Assembly: GCA_011634665.1 (NCBI GenBank) | Contig: WAEK01000004.1 | Location: 834,001 to 898,000, forward strand | Length of the DNA stretch: 64,000 nt | Direction of reading: 5' to 3' | Origin: Mortierella sp. BCC40632 | Lineage: Eukaryota > Mortierellomycota > Mortierellomycetes > Mortierellales > Mortierellaceae | Shown here: in pieces, positions 11,418 to 21,664 of the stretch | Layout of the letters: each line of letters starts with the position of its first letter | Numbering within the stretch: the stretch's first letter is position 1 | Notes under the pieces: model-generated | The model's database searches: none | Told to the model about the DNA's origin: nothing | Seen by the model: the letters and a program-made list of their open reading frames with translations, nothing else | Position numbers and translations under genes: made by a program

Positions 11418-12677
11418 ATCCTCAAACACCCAAATTAAGAGGTAAGCAGCTCTAGTTATTTTTTTCCTTCCTTTAAAAGAATCCTTACCTCCTGAGAATC
11501 TTTCATGACAACCCGGATAGCATCTGCAAAGACGCCGCGTTTGCTCTTTTCCTTCTTGAGATCCCCAACATCTTTCAACTCGAGGAAAATTTTGGTCTCC
11601 ATTCCAAGCATAAACGAGTAGAAGCAGAGATAGTTCTCTGAAATATACATCCAGCCTTGGTTCATCATCTTGCCATGGTATGAGCAAGAGTAGTAGCTGA
11701 CGAGTCGCTCAGACGGGGAGACATTGAATGTTTGGCGGAAAGCTCGGGACGCACTCCTGACCTTGTCGTCGGATGTAATATCGTCCGTTCCCTTGTCTAA
11801 TGATTCATGAGCAGCTGTCGGTCAGTTTTAAGGAGAAGAGAGGTGCAACAGCCTCCAATGCCAATGGGGAGGAGGATAAGAATGTGGTACAAGAATGAGT
11901 ACTCCATCGCTTACCAGCACGGGTCACCAAAGAGCGAATCTTTGTGAGAACCCACTCTTCTTTTTCCTGATCATCATCCAAGTCCTTGAGTCCCACAATG
12001 AAAACATCTACACGTTTATTAGGGGGGGGCAGGCGCAAAAGGAGTAGAGTTCGTTAATGCCTATCCTTCCATCATGCATGCCGTTCAGCCATGGATATCA
12101 CACAGCCATATATTGTCCGCAGCGAGAGCAACGCCAACAATTTGAAAAAAAAAAAAAAAAAAAAGGAAAAGTTGACTGGCGTGTGGTGGCACAGCAAACG
12201 ATACCTTGCACCCAAGTCCAGGCATGTTCAATGTTTTTTTGGGATTCGGACTCGGCAATCATCAACGCCTGCGCGTTCACACTCCGTCTAAAGAGGATAC
12301 GAAACGGAGCCTGCTTGGTGTCGAAGCTGAGAGTAGAGAGAATGCGACAAAAACGGTCAGCAAAAGGGTTGTGGTCGATCTATTATGAACACATCCTAAT
12401 ACACCAGCATGGCTCTTTTTTTCTTCTCCTTCTTTTACTACTTCTTCTCCACAGTTTCTCCTTCAAAGGCGGAAGGTGGTTCCACCCTGGCTCTTTCTTT
12501 AACTTACACATTCTGGATTGTACCCAGCAGAGAGTTGAGGAACTGGCCCTTCGAGGCTCTTGTGCGCTGAAGCACAAAGTTCTCGGTCGACTGCTCGGTG
12601 TCAAAGAGAGGGTTATGTTGATCGCATGGGGTGGGCAGGATGAAGACCTGTTGAGGTGGCTTCTGATGGACAGCCAT
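7631..12677 (-). CDS. TBC1D9-like RabGAP with two GRAM domains, TBC domain and EF-hands
   Basis: Ten exons, all in phase: 12677-12510, 12379-12205, 12007-11915, 11814-11489, 11318-10594, 10412-10152, 10035-9898, 9797-9496, 9373-7815 and 7684-7631; 1266 residues. A first GRAM region (about residues 155-250) has [21 protein letters not shown] second (about 330-405) has [18 protein letters not shown]. The TBC domain (about 515-735) has [12 protein letters not shown], the arginine-finger motif IEKDLNRS (IxxDxxR) and the glutamine finger GYCQAMN. So the GAP is predicted to be active on a Rab GTPase. Two canonical 12-residue EF-hand loops follow ([12 protein letters not shown] and [12 protein letters not shown], about 930-980), then an acidic tail. 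The tail contains three 27 bp repeats (KKEAS-T/I-DDD). The start is the ATG at 12677; upstream in-frame codons are non-ATG. The domain order matches metazoan TBC1D9/TBC1D9B; yeast Gyp2/Mdr1 is the nearest known fungal relative. Cytosolic or membrane-peripheral location is inferred. Confidence 0.93.
8361..8441 (-). repeat. Three 27 bp coding repeats in the TBC1D9-like gene
   Basis: Three near-identical 27-base units (8361-8387, 8388-8414, 8415-8441) encode successive nonapeptides of the form KEAS-T/I-DDDK in the acidic C-terminal tail. The reading frame is kept, so unit number could vary without disrupting the protein. Confidence 0.9.
10465..10506. repeat. Poly-A run of about 42 in an intron of the TBC1D9-like gene
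   Basis: A homopolymer of about 42 A on the plus strand (T on the coding strand) lies in the intron 10413-10593, upstream of the 3' splice site TTTTAG. Its length is likely unstable in reads. Confidence 0.9.
11350..11414. repeat. Poly-A plus GA tract in an intron of the TBC1D9-like gene
   Basis: About 27 A followed by about 19 GA units, inside intron 11319-11488. On the coding strand it reads CT then T, directly before the exon that starts at 11318. Confidence 0.9.
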
Positions 12678-13045
12678 GGCACCAGCGAGGAATGTGGACA
12701 GGGTCAAGTCCTGAGCTGGTGGATGGAAGGATGATGCCCGGGTCTATTTATACGACGGGGTTATGTGAAAAGCGAAGGAGGCAGAGAGAGAGGGAGAAGG
12801 AGATAGAGAGGCAAATCCAAACAGTGTGTTCCAATGAGAGTAATGGCAGAATATGAATGGAGGAAAGGGACAATGGTCAACCGGGCAGGCAAGATTTGCA
12901 GAGAGAGAAGAAAAGAAAAAGAGGAGAGAGAGAGAGAAAAAAAAAGAAAAGAAAGTGAAAAAGAAGAGGAGGATGAAGGAATGAACAGGAATGGGAGGAT
13001 GGCAAATGAGCCGGAGGGTGTGGGCGCGTCCTTCCCTTCCCTTCC

Positions 13046-13077
<32 letters not shown>

Positions 13078-14206
13078 CTTTCTCTTTCTTTCTCTCTCAC
13101 CAGCCTCTCTCCCACCTGTTCCAGCCCTGCCACCTCCAACCCGTTGGTTCTTTCGTCTCTCGCGAGCAGTCACCCTTTCACACAAGAGAAGGAAGGAGCA
13201 CTTTTACTTTTTTCCGCTCTCTGATGCAATGCTGGTATCCTCTGCATACCGCCGCCCTGCCCCGCTGGGCCACCGGGGTTGCAGTCAGCAACGACGGGAT
13301 GACGGGGACGTACCCTTCCTGTTACCTTTCGCACAATTGGAACCTGCTGCTACCAAGAGCCAGCAGTGCCAACTTGTCCACTGCCAGACATCATGGACCA
13401 ACCCTGACTGTCAGTCAGCCCGCTGTTGCATGTTTCTCTTTCTCCCGCCACATGCTGGCAAAGCGTTTCTGCAGTAGAACTATCCTGCGTGAATGTTGAA
13501 TTGAATGCCACTTTCTCCTCTTCGTACTCCCGATCCGTTTGCTTGCTTGCTTGACCGAGAGGAGAAAAGAGAATGGCCCAAGCCCAAATTGTCCAACCCT
13601 TTCTCGTGTCTCCGAAACAGTCTCAGGATTTTGCGCAAGCCCAGGCTGCCTCAATTGTCTTCGCCTCAAAGATCATCCTCGCCATTGTTGACAAATAGCG
13701 TGGGCTGTTGTCCCTCAAACTGAAAATCTGGCGGTGCTAGGCCCTACCATGGCATGGTCCTGAAATCACTTCTCCTGCATCCTACTCAAAGGGTTCTCTA
13801 GTCGATCCTTTCGTCAAACAAACCTATCTCCATTTCTCTGGGATTTCCTTGGGTTCGTGTCGTGATAGTCAGAGTACCCTCTAGGACCCTCTACTTCTAC
13901 AAGATGCCCATCGTCAGCTTTAACTGAAGTCGCAACTCAGGTTGTGGAAGTCTTCTGAGGCATGGCTATGACTGATCGCGAAGAAGTGAGAGATATGAAC
14001 AAGTAAAGTGGCTGGTGCTGTGTCATGGTTGATGTACGCTACGCGAATGGGGATGCCACTGAACTACAAGTCTCTGAGTGATCGCGTCTCCACGTGACGA
14101 GTTGTCTCGAGGGCTGTGGCCCAGTTAGTGAGAGAGAGTTGAGAGGCAATGCATCTTTTCATTGTTCGATGTCAGAGCCATTGTATAAAACTATAGAAAG
14201 GAAACC
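12678..14206. promoter_or_regulatory. Divergent intergenic region between the TBC1D9-like gene and AVEN
   Basis: The two start codons face away from each other across about 1.5 kb, so both promoters should lie here. The left half is GA/CT-rich (12775-13100). The right half (about 13140-14200) is of ordinary composition, but I see no conserved reading frame in it. The open frame 12834-13499 is repeat-driven with a non-conserved remainder. No specific promoter element was identified. Confidence 0.45.
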
Positions 14207-15767
14207 ATGAGACCAGATCCACACAAGCAGGCAGCATCCAGGAAATACCATAACAAGGTCCGAGCTCGCGGAGGTGGTGCTGCTGGGTCATCATCCACGG
14301 AACCTACTTCTCCTGGAAATCATCGAGGGCGTGGCAACAACCGACGTGGCGGCGGCAGAGGCGGCCGTGGCAACTATCTTGGAAGGAATAACGACCGCAA
14401 CCAAGGAAGCAATGATGAGGAAGCCGACAGCGATGAAGGTTTGCGTCTGCTAGTACTGATTTTCTGCCCTAATTGCCCATGTGTCCCTGACTCCTTTTAT
14501 ACTTACACAGGACAAACTTCTCAAAAAAAAAAAAAGGAAGAGCTATGCTCGGCGCAAGATTACCAGCAATGCCGATCGTTATATTGAAAAGGAGGATGAA
14601 GGTATCAGAAAGGATATTAGTCTGGAGCTGAAACGATGTGTTTCCTAGAACCACCTAGTCCAACCTACTTAACAACCTTTAATTTTCGTCATTTCTAAAG
14701 TGACTGAACAGGAAGAGCTGGAGCAAGGGATCGACAGACAGACAATGGCATTCAGAGAACTGCTTAAAGACAATGGTTTGTTGACAATTATGAAGAGAAG
14801 GAGAGACTTTTATGAGCGTCTGTCCGGCAAAAAGAGCTGTTATTCACTAGCTACCTACATTTATGTCGGATTATACAGATCAAAAGAAAACATTCGATCC
14901 CGCTGCATACTTTCGATTTAAATCGGAGCAGGAAGTCGAAGCTGAGGATCCACTTGAGGATTCGCAGTCGACACGAAAGCTACTAGAGATTCGGTTGGAT
15001 GATATTGAACACTCATTGATGACTCTGTCAATTAAGGAACGGCTACGTCTTCGAGACTCCGATGTCATTGCAGTAAGTCATGCGCTGCCTGGACTTTGCT
15101 AGACCAACTACCTATGATCATGTGCTTGATCACACAAAATACTCAAAGGGACACGACATCGATCTGTTAGCTGGACCAAGACTCAGTTGGCAAAGTATCG
15201 TTTACGACCGGAAAACCTATTGTACCTAAGCTTGTCCGAGGACAGGCCGCTGCGGACATGTTGATCAAACCATCAACAACAGCGTCTTTGACCTCTACTC
15301 CATTGAGAGCCTCGGGAGTATCAGCGGGCTATTCCTCCAAGCTGGTGAGCGATTCTGTTGATTCGACCAAGCAAGGTGAGACTGCTACCTGCACTCAATT
15401 ACTGTTTAGGGCTGACTATTTCAGGCAATCTGTGTCTAACTCTTCTTTTTAAACCTTGTCTGAAGCCGCTATGGATGCTGAGCTAGACGAACTGCTTGAT
15501 GTCTCAGTTGCGTATGGAGGCTCAAAGAAGCTGCCTACTAGCGCGTCGTCGCCACAGGCACCAACCGTCTCTTCAAAAACACCCACAAGATTACCTCCAA
15601 GTTCCAAGTCCTCGGTAGGCGCATCGACAGGGTCCCGGCATCCATTACCGTCTCCAGCCTCCAAAGCATCATCGAACAGGATACCTCCCTTGGCTAAAAA
15701 AGGACCCCCAGCCCCATCCAAAGGAAAACAAGATGAGGAGTGGCTCGATTCTGTTCTTGGCCTCTAA
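14207..15767 (+). CDS. AVEN: AVEN homologue, RGG-rich N-terminus
   Basis: Six exons. The firm pieces are 14511-14601, 14701-14775, 14879-15072, 15171-15375 and 15466-15767, with a first exon from ATG 14207 to 14438 or 14452; about 370 residues. Matches to AVEN in order: an RG/RGG-rich N-terminus (RGRGNNRRGGGRGGRGNY), an acidic patch, YARRKITSNADRYIEKEDE (compare RRKIVSNWDRY in animal AVEN), FDPAAYFRFKSEQE (compare FSQFRFAEEKE), AELDELLDV and the C-terminal EEWLDSVLGL. Animal AVEN is an apoptosis and checkpoint-linked RNA-binding protein; a role here is unknown, though RNA binding by the RGG part is plausible. The first junction is not clean. Donor GTTTGC (14439) gives the wrong phase unless the A13 run at 14523-14535 is one base too long. 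Donor GTACTG (14453) gives the right phase. Intron 3 has donor GTTTGT. Confidence 0.8.
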
Positions 15768-16634
15768 GCCGAAAGCTGCACACTTTTACATAATTAGCCA
15801 CTAAAACTCGAGCATGGATCACAATTCTCACAAGTTGTTAACATGGTGTGGCGATGCAAGGTGTGGCAAAGGGCGTGCGACTTACTGCTCAGAATAACAA
15901 CACATGTTGTGTGTGTGTCTATTTTTTTCTATTTTTTGCAATTGTGGAATGGAGGACAGCATCCAGCTGGTGCAGACGTGTGGCAGGACTCTTGCTCCCA
16001 AGCTTTGTCAGGGCAAACAGGTCGGCCAGCAGGATCTTTGGATTCCTTTTCTTTTTTTTCTTTCTCTCTTTTTTTTTTTCTTGGAAGGGGCGCGGGCATC
16101 AGGTCGGATACAAAGACTGAGGCTCTCGTCTACTCAGCGGGGTCTCCTTCCCAGGCCTTTTTGCAGAACGGCCGTCTCAGAATCCCGCCTTGTGTTCAGA
16201 GATAGACCTCTGCTCACCACAAAAGGATGAGAAGGATAGGGGGAGGAGGGGAGGGGGAAAGAAGACGGCAACGAGAGCACAGCAGCAAAACAAGGGCATC
16301 CGCAAAAAAGAACGGAGAATAACAAGGGAGAAAGAACGTGAGCTGGTCAGTACATTGACGATACACTCTCACTCACTTGCTATGTATGCTAGGGTCAGCG
16401 TTTTATCCTTCTTTTCTCTCTTTCTCTTTTCACTCTCTTTCTCTTTTTCTCTCCCTCTTTCTCCCTCTTGCTTCTTTCTCTGCTTCTTTGGTCTCTTCTT
16501 CCCGCCTCTCTCTGCCTTTCCATCCTTGAGCTTGACCCCCAGGTGTGTCTGTCAACTCCCATCTCTCTTTTTCATTCCCCTCCACTCACATCTCACAGAA
16601 GCACCGCTGGTGGCTCTCTAGCTCTCGGCCGGTA
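15768..16634. other. Intergenic and 5' flank of the kinase-ankyrin gene
   Basis: About 870 bp between the AVEN stop and the next start codon, same orientation. It is pyrimidine-rich from about 16400 on, as expected for a fungal 5' flank or leader. Short frames here are not conserved and no other feature was found. Confidence 0.5.
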
Positions 16635-19600
16635 ATGTCGACAGTGTCACTCAGCCGAAAGTCCTCCATTCGCCCTTCATCGATGCAATCCGTTGCAGCG
16701 AACTCCAATGGGCCACCCAGGGGGCGATTTCAGCTTCCCATTCGTCAAATGTCTAAACTAGAGATTGAGGTTCAGTTTGTCAGCACCAATGGATCCCCAG
16801 CAACGCCTGCTGTTGAAGCTGACACTACGGACCGAGCATTCAACGCGCGCTATAGCACACAGACCGATACCATGGGGACAGCAACAGGAAATGATCACGA
16901 GCAACCCACTCTTCAGCAGCTTCAACCACAACCACAACAGCAGTTTCAGCCCCAACCACAGCAGCAGCAACACCAGACTGAGAAGTGGTCCCAAGACGAG
17001 ATTCGGACGAGGCTACTCGAAGACAACTTTACGCGTGCTTATGAACTTAGCTTGGATCAAGGCCCTGTTCTCTCACCTGTTATCCAGAACCGCCAGAGTA
17101 GCCTCACCAACCTCAAGGCACTCGAGTTGCGAGGAGTTACAGGAGGCAGCGGTGGCAGCCCCAATCATAATAATAGCATCAGTAATGGAGGTAACAGTGG
17201 CTATCCTTCCCATCCAAACACCAATGGCGAGACAGGTCCTCCTTCCTCTGCCAAGCCCATGGCCTGGAGCCACCCAGGGTCTGTCACCAGCCCCACTCAC
17301 GCCTCTTTTCACCGTCTTTCCGACCGTTCAGCAGAATCAGCAGAGGATTACAATAGTCGGTACGGGAGCAGTGCTTCGCGCGGATCGACACCACCCTTGC
17401 CCACGGCTCAACAGCTGCCGCGCCCATTGCCTCGCAAAGAACTCCCGCAAATCCCCATTGAGCCTTCAAAACAGGAGTTCTACGAGCATGCACAGCCAGC
17501 GAGTCCTCTCCCACAGCCTCCTGCCGTCACAAGCCCTCCAGCGATGTACGCCCGTCCACAGACCCTGGATACTCCTAAACCCTCCTCGCCAGGCGCCGTC
17601 TCGGCAGCAGAGTTCAACACCTATGGCTCTCCAGATAGGAATCAGCACCAGATGATCCCACCCGCTCAGTACAACATTCATCCTCTCCCGCCACCTATGT
17701 CAGCGCTGCACTCACCACCCCTCTCACTTCAGCCAGCCTCACCTGAACAGAGTAACCGACTTCAGAATCTACAGGACCCATTCTATCAACAGCAGCTGCT
17801 TATCCAACAGCATCAGGAGCAAATACGCCATATGCGAGAGAGATCTGCCCGGTCGTCATCACCGAACCCAGACCGACAACAGAACCCACTTGCACTTTCG
17901 CAGCCTCCGCACTCGGTACCGCCACGTCGTCCACCTAGCCAGGCACCACCACCCATACCCTCTCAACCACCGCCACAGCGACCTCCGACGAATATCGCCG
18001 AGAGTGAAGAGCCAATGCGGCATTACAACACTGAGATCGAGACACAAGAGACATTGAAGCGGGAGCGGACTAGGATCTTGCAGCGGAGAGTGGTAGGCGG
18101 TTCACGACAAATTGAGTACAAGGACATTACTAATGTTCAGCCTCTGAAGCGAGGAGGTTTTGGAGAAATTCTGACAGCAGAGTGGTCCAGACTTCGGGTG
18201 GTCCTTAAACGAGCTCTTGTCGATCATAGCGAAGGAGTTGAGCAATTCGATCAAGAGGTATGCATACGATCGATCTGCAATACCCTCTTGTACTCTTTAT
18301 TTTTATTTTATTTTTTTTTCGCTATTCTCGAATGTCGATCCTAACTCTATGTACTTCCGGATTTTTATTGTTTGAAAAAAAAAAAAAAATAGCTCGAAAT
18401 CCTGAAACGCGTTCATGACTATGATTTTATTGTTCCTTTTTACGGCATCACGATCGATCCTCAGACTAATACAAAATGCATGGTCATGAAACATTGTATC
18501 AACGGAAACCTTTGTTCCTTTCTCGAAAAGAACCACTCCACCCTCAACTGGTCTGAACGTTATCGACTTTCAATTGAAATCGCTAAAGGATTGGAATTCC
18601 TTCACAAATCTGGATTTCATCATCGGGATCTTCATAGTGGTAATATTCTGTTGGATGACAAAAGAACCGCCATGATTTGTGATTTCGGCTTGAGTCGATC
18701 TGCCACCAAGGGCAGAACCAATGATATCAAAGCAGCAGTAGGTGTAGCTTCATTCTTGGCCCCGGAACGGTTCCCAAGAGAGCGACCCATCTATTCGGCC
18801 GCATGTGATATCTATAGTCTGGGTGTCATCTTTTGGCACATTTCATCAGGCCGGATTCCGTTTGCAAAACGACTTCGGGATCCGGCCTTGCTTCAGGAAT
18901 TGATGAATGGTCATCGAGAAGAGATTGTTCCTGGAACACCCAAGGAATACAGGGAGTTGTTGGTCAAATGTTGGGACGTGGTCCCTGCGAGGCGGTTAAA
19001 GATTGATGTGGTCATTGCGGTGTTGCAGACACTGATGGCGAAACCGTCAGAACCGATCCATCAGGTGGCTACAGGATTTGAAGTTCCGAGCAACACTTAT
19101 TCGTCCGCCTTGCCCGTCCCACCCGAGTTGAGATCAAGAATGGCAACACTGGAGCGAGCCACCAATACATTGAACAAGATGGTGTTTAATATCAAGGATC
19201 CGGCTATGCAGGAGACTGTGAGCTATATTGATCGTATGTTTGTTGACTCTCTCACTGCTTCCCCTCCCCCTCCCCCTCCCCCTTTTTTTCTTTTGTTTTC
19301 CTCCATTGACTACAGTGAAACTAGTTTACTATGAATGCCTGACTGAATTTTTCTTTCTTGAATCTCAAGGTACTCGAGCTTTCTTTAGGGACCAAAGAGC
19401 CCCACCAGAACCTTACTCAAGGTCGAATCCACCCAAGACCCCCATCTACCTTTGTCCACTTGTCGGAGATCTCGCAGCACTTCACTACTATCTTTCCAAT
19501 GGTCGCTACAATCCCATCAACGAATCTAGTGAACAAACTGGCGATACAGCTCTTCATCTTGCCTGCCTTTTCCTTGAATCTCCCTTGGACACGATCAAGG

Positions 19601-20748
19601 TCCTAGTAGAATTGGGAGCGGATATTAATCGCGAGAATCTTCAAGGGTATACCCCACTCATGATCTTGGTTTCATCGAATACCCAGCAATGTTACGAGTC
19701 TCTCAAATACTTTGTGATGCGTGGAGCTCGTATCCCTGCCTATATCCGGAACCCGATCACACCTCTCAACAGTGCTCAGATCTATGCCTTGAATCTTGTG
19801 AACGAAACTCGCCACAGTCCTGTCCCGACTCCTACCCCTACCCATCGGAATATGCAACAGTTGACACAATACAATGGTACTGGAGCTGGAGTGAATAGTA
19901 GCTGTGAGGAGAGTGTTGGGACAACGGCTGTATCGTCCAGCTCGAACAGGACTCGGCAAGCTTCATCTTCTCATCCATCCGGTTCTACCAAAGACCTTCG
20001 TCAGAACAAAGGAAGAGCTGTGTCTGCAACACCATCAACACCGGATCATCGAATGTTGGTTCAGGGACGACCCTTGATGCATGTCGTCGCAGCGATGCAA
20101 GAGGATTCTCGGATCTTGGATTGTCTCTGTGAAGCTGGCTTGGATCCAGCCATGTCGATCGGTGGTGATACAGCCTTGGTGGCAGCAGCAGCACATCTAC
20201 GAATCCGTAATGTACAATGGCTGTTGAATAATGATTTGGACATCAGTTCAGATGCCGGTGTACAGAGGGCGATTGAGGTGGTCAAGTTGTTACATTTGCC
20301 CTATGCAGCTTTGGTACCACCTGTTCCTTCACCTACCTCACCCTCGTCCCCTGCCACGTCCACATCGTTTGATATTGCAGTAGGAATGGAACCCAGTTCG
20401 TCTCGAATGGCTTCTCAGGGTTTGCCAGAGCATCTCCGAGATCTGAGCAAGTACTCGTGGGCAGGGGTTGCCTATGGAGATTATTATTCGAGGGATGGAA
20501 TGGGAGGAGTGAGTCGAGACATGGTGGGACCAGTACTGCATTTGTTGGAACAATGGACAGGGTTCCGACGGATTTCACTTCGACGAGAGGTAGCGACCAA
20601 GTTGAAGGTGATGTATGGACCCAAGGCCGTGCCTGGTGGAGAATCTATCCTAGCGGCCAGGGAAGTGGGAGAGAAGCGTAGTGCAAGATCGCTTCGGAAA
20701 AGTCAGCGACATCTCATTGATCATGTCCTCCTTGACAACCGGTGGTAG
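16635..20748 (+). CDS. TKL-like protein kinase with C-terminal ankyrin repeats
   Basis: Three exons (16635-18257, 18393-19233, 19370-20748), phases agree, 1280 residues. Residues 1-490 are Pro/Gln/Ser-rich and probably disordered. The kinase domain (about 496-790) has a glycine loop (LKRGGFGEI), VVLK with the ATP-binding lysine, FDQELEIL (helix C glutamate), HHRDLHSGNILL with catalytic Asp at about residue 620, DFGLS at about 638 and the APE motif (LAPERF). All key residues are present, so activity is predicted. After a helical linker come ankyrin-type repeats (GDTALHLACLFLESP, LVELGADINRENLQGYTPLMILV), a low-complexity spacer, and a second ankyrin-like part (LCEAGLDPAMSIGGDTALVAAA). The ATG at 16635 was chosen because the frame upstream lacks an ATG. 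Kinase-ankyrin arrangements of this kind occur in early-diverging fungi; the substrate is unknown. Confidence 0.9.
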
Positions 20749-21604
20749 AAAAAGCATTTATAAATATAAAGTAATAGTATAATTTTTTTTGTTAGATTCG
20801 AATTGGATCTCTACGCATATATGAGTGTTTTTGAGTGAGAGAGTGAGTGAGTGAGTGAGTGAGTGAGTGAGTGAGTATTAATGGAATTACGTGTTCTTAT
20901 TGTAGAAATCTGTCGATTCTCTCTATAAAGAAATGGCTAGGGAATGAACTTCATTAAAGAGAGAGAAATCAATGATGGAAACACTGATACAGTAACTCCT
21001 GTCACCCCAGCTACAGCCACTTTTATCCACCCATACAAATGCAGATTCTTTTCTTGAGTCAAGCCGCCTCATCGTCGAGACTGATTAAAGTACCTGACCT
21101 TAAAAAAATCCACCCTCAAGATCTGGGGTCGAAATATACCAAGGATGAACTCTTCTTGCCTTACGTTGACGGCAGTCTGTCAGAAGGGAGGGGGAGGTAA
21201 AGCTGACTTGTGGTAGCGAAAATCTCATAGTAATGTTGCTTTTTTGACCCTTCGACGCCTCCTCTTTCCCTCCTTCATTATCGATCGTCGATGCTTTGCT
21301 CACCATGCTGACAGGGTGAGTTTAACGCAAGGTGTTGCACGGAGGATAGGTCAGCATATTTAGGGAGACGCAAACCGAGGATTTGACTACTAGTTGCATA
21401 GAGCATACGACAATGTATAGTTTCCGTCTCTCACTGACTACATTGCTTTGTACTTCTTAGGTGTTGCTTGATTTGATTGCGATAACGACTGAGAATCGTC
21501 AGGAGGAGGAAGAGTGTTCACTTTTTCGAGTTCATACACTTGCTTAGTGATACACTCTGAATGGATGAGCGAAGGCCCATTTTCAACAAGCATAGGTTTC
21601 GAGC
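20749..21604. other. 3' flank of the kinase gene with GAGT repeats
   Basis: It contains AT-rich 3' flank sequence with a TATAAATATAAA stretch just after the stop, and a GAGT tetranucleotide array. A 68-codon minus-strand frame (21306-21100, ATG start) is present but matches nothing I know, so it is not called a gene. Confidence 0.4.
20836..20877. repeat. GAGT/GTGA tetranucleotide microsatellite
   Basis: About ten uninterrupted GAGT units lie about 90 bases downstream of the kinase-ankyrin stop codon, probably within its 3' UTR. Confidence 0.9.
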
Positions 21605-21630
21605 CTACCTCAGCGAAAAAAAAAAAAAAA

Positions 21631-21664
<34 letters not shown>

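Noticed and set aside
12834..13499. A 221-codon plus-strand frame between the TBC1D9-like gene and AVEN
   Set aside because: The first half is GA/CT repeat and the second half has no family resemblance. Overlapping frames on both strands are equally long.
21590..21612. A GGTTTCGAGCC segment resembling a tRNA T-arm
   Set aside because: No matching 5' acceptor strand, D-arm or anticodon arm lies upstream at the right distance.
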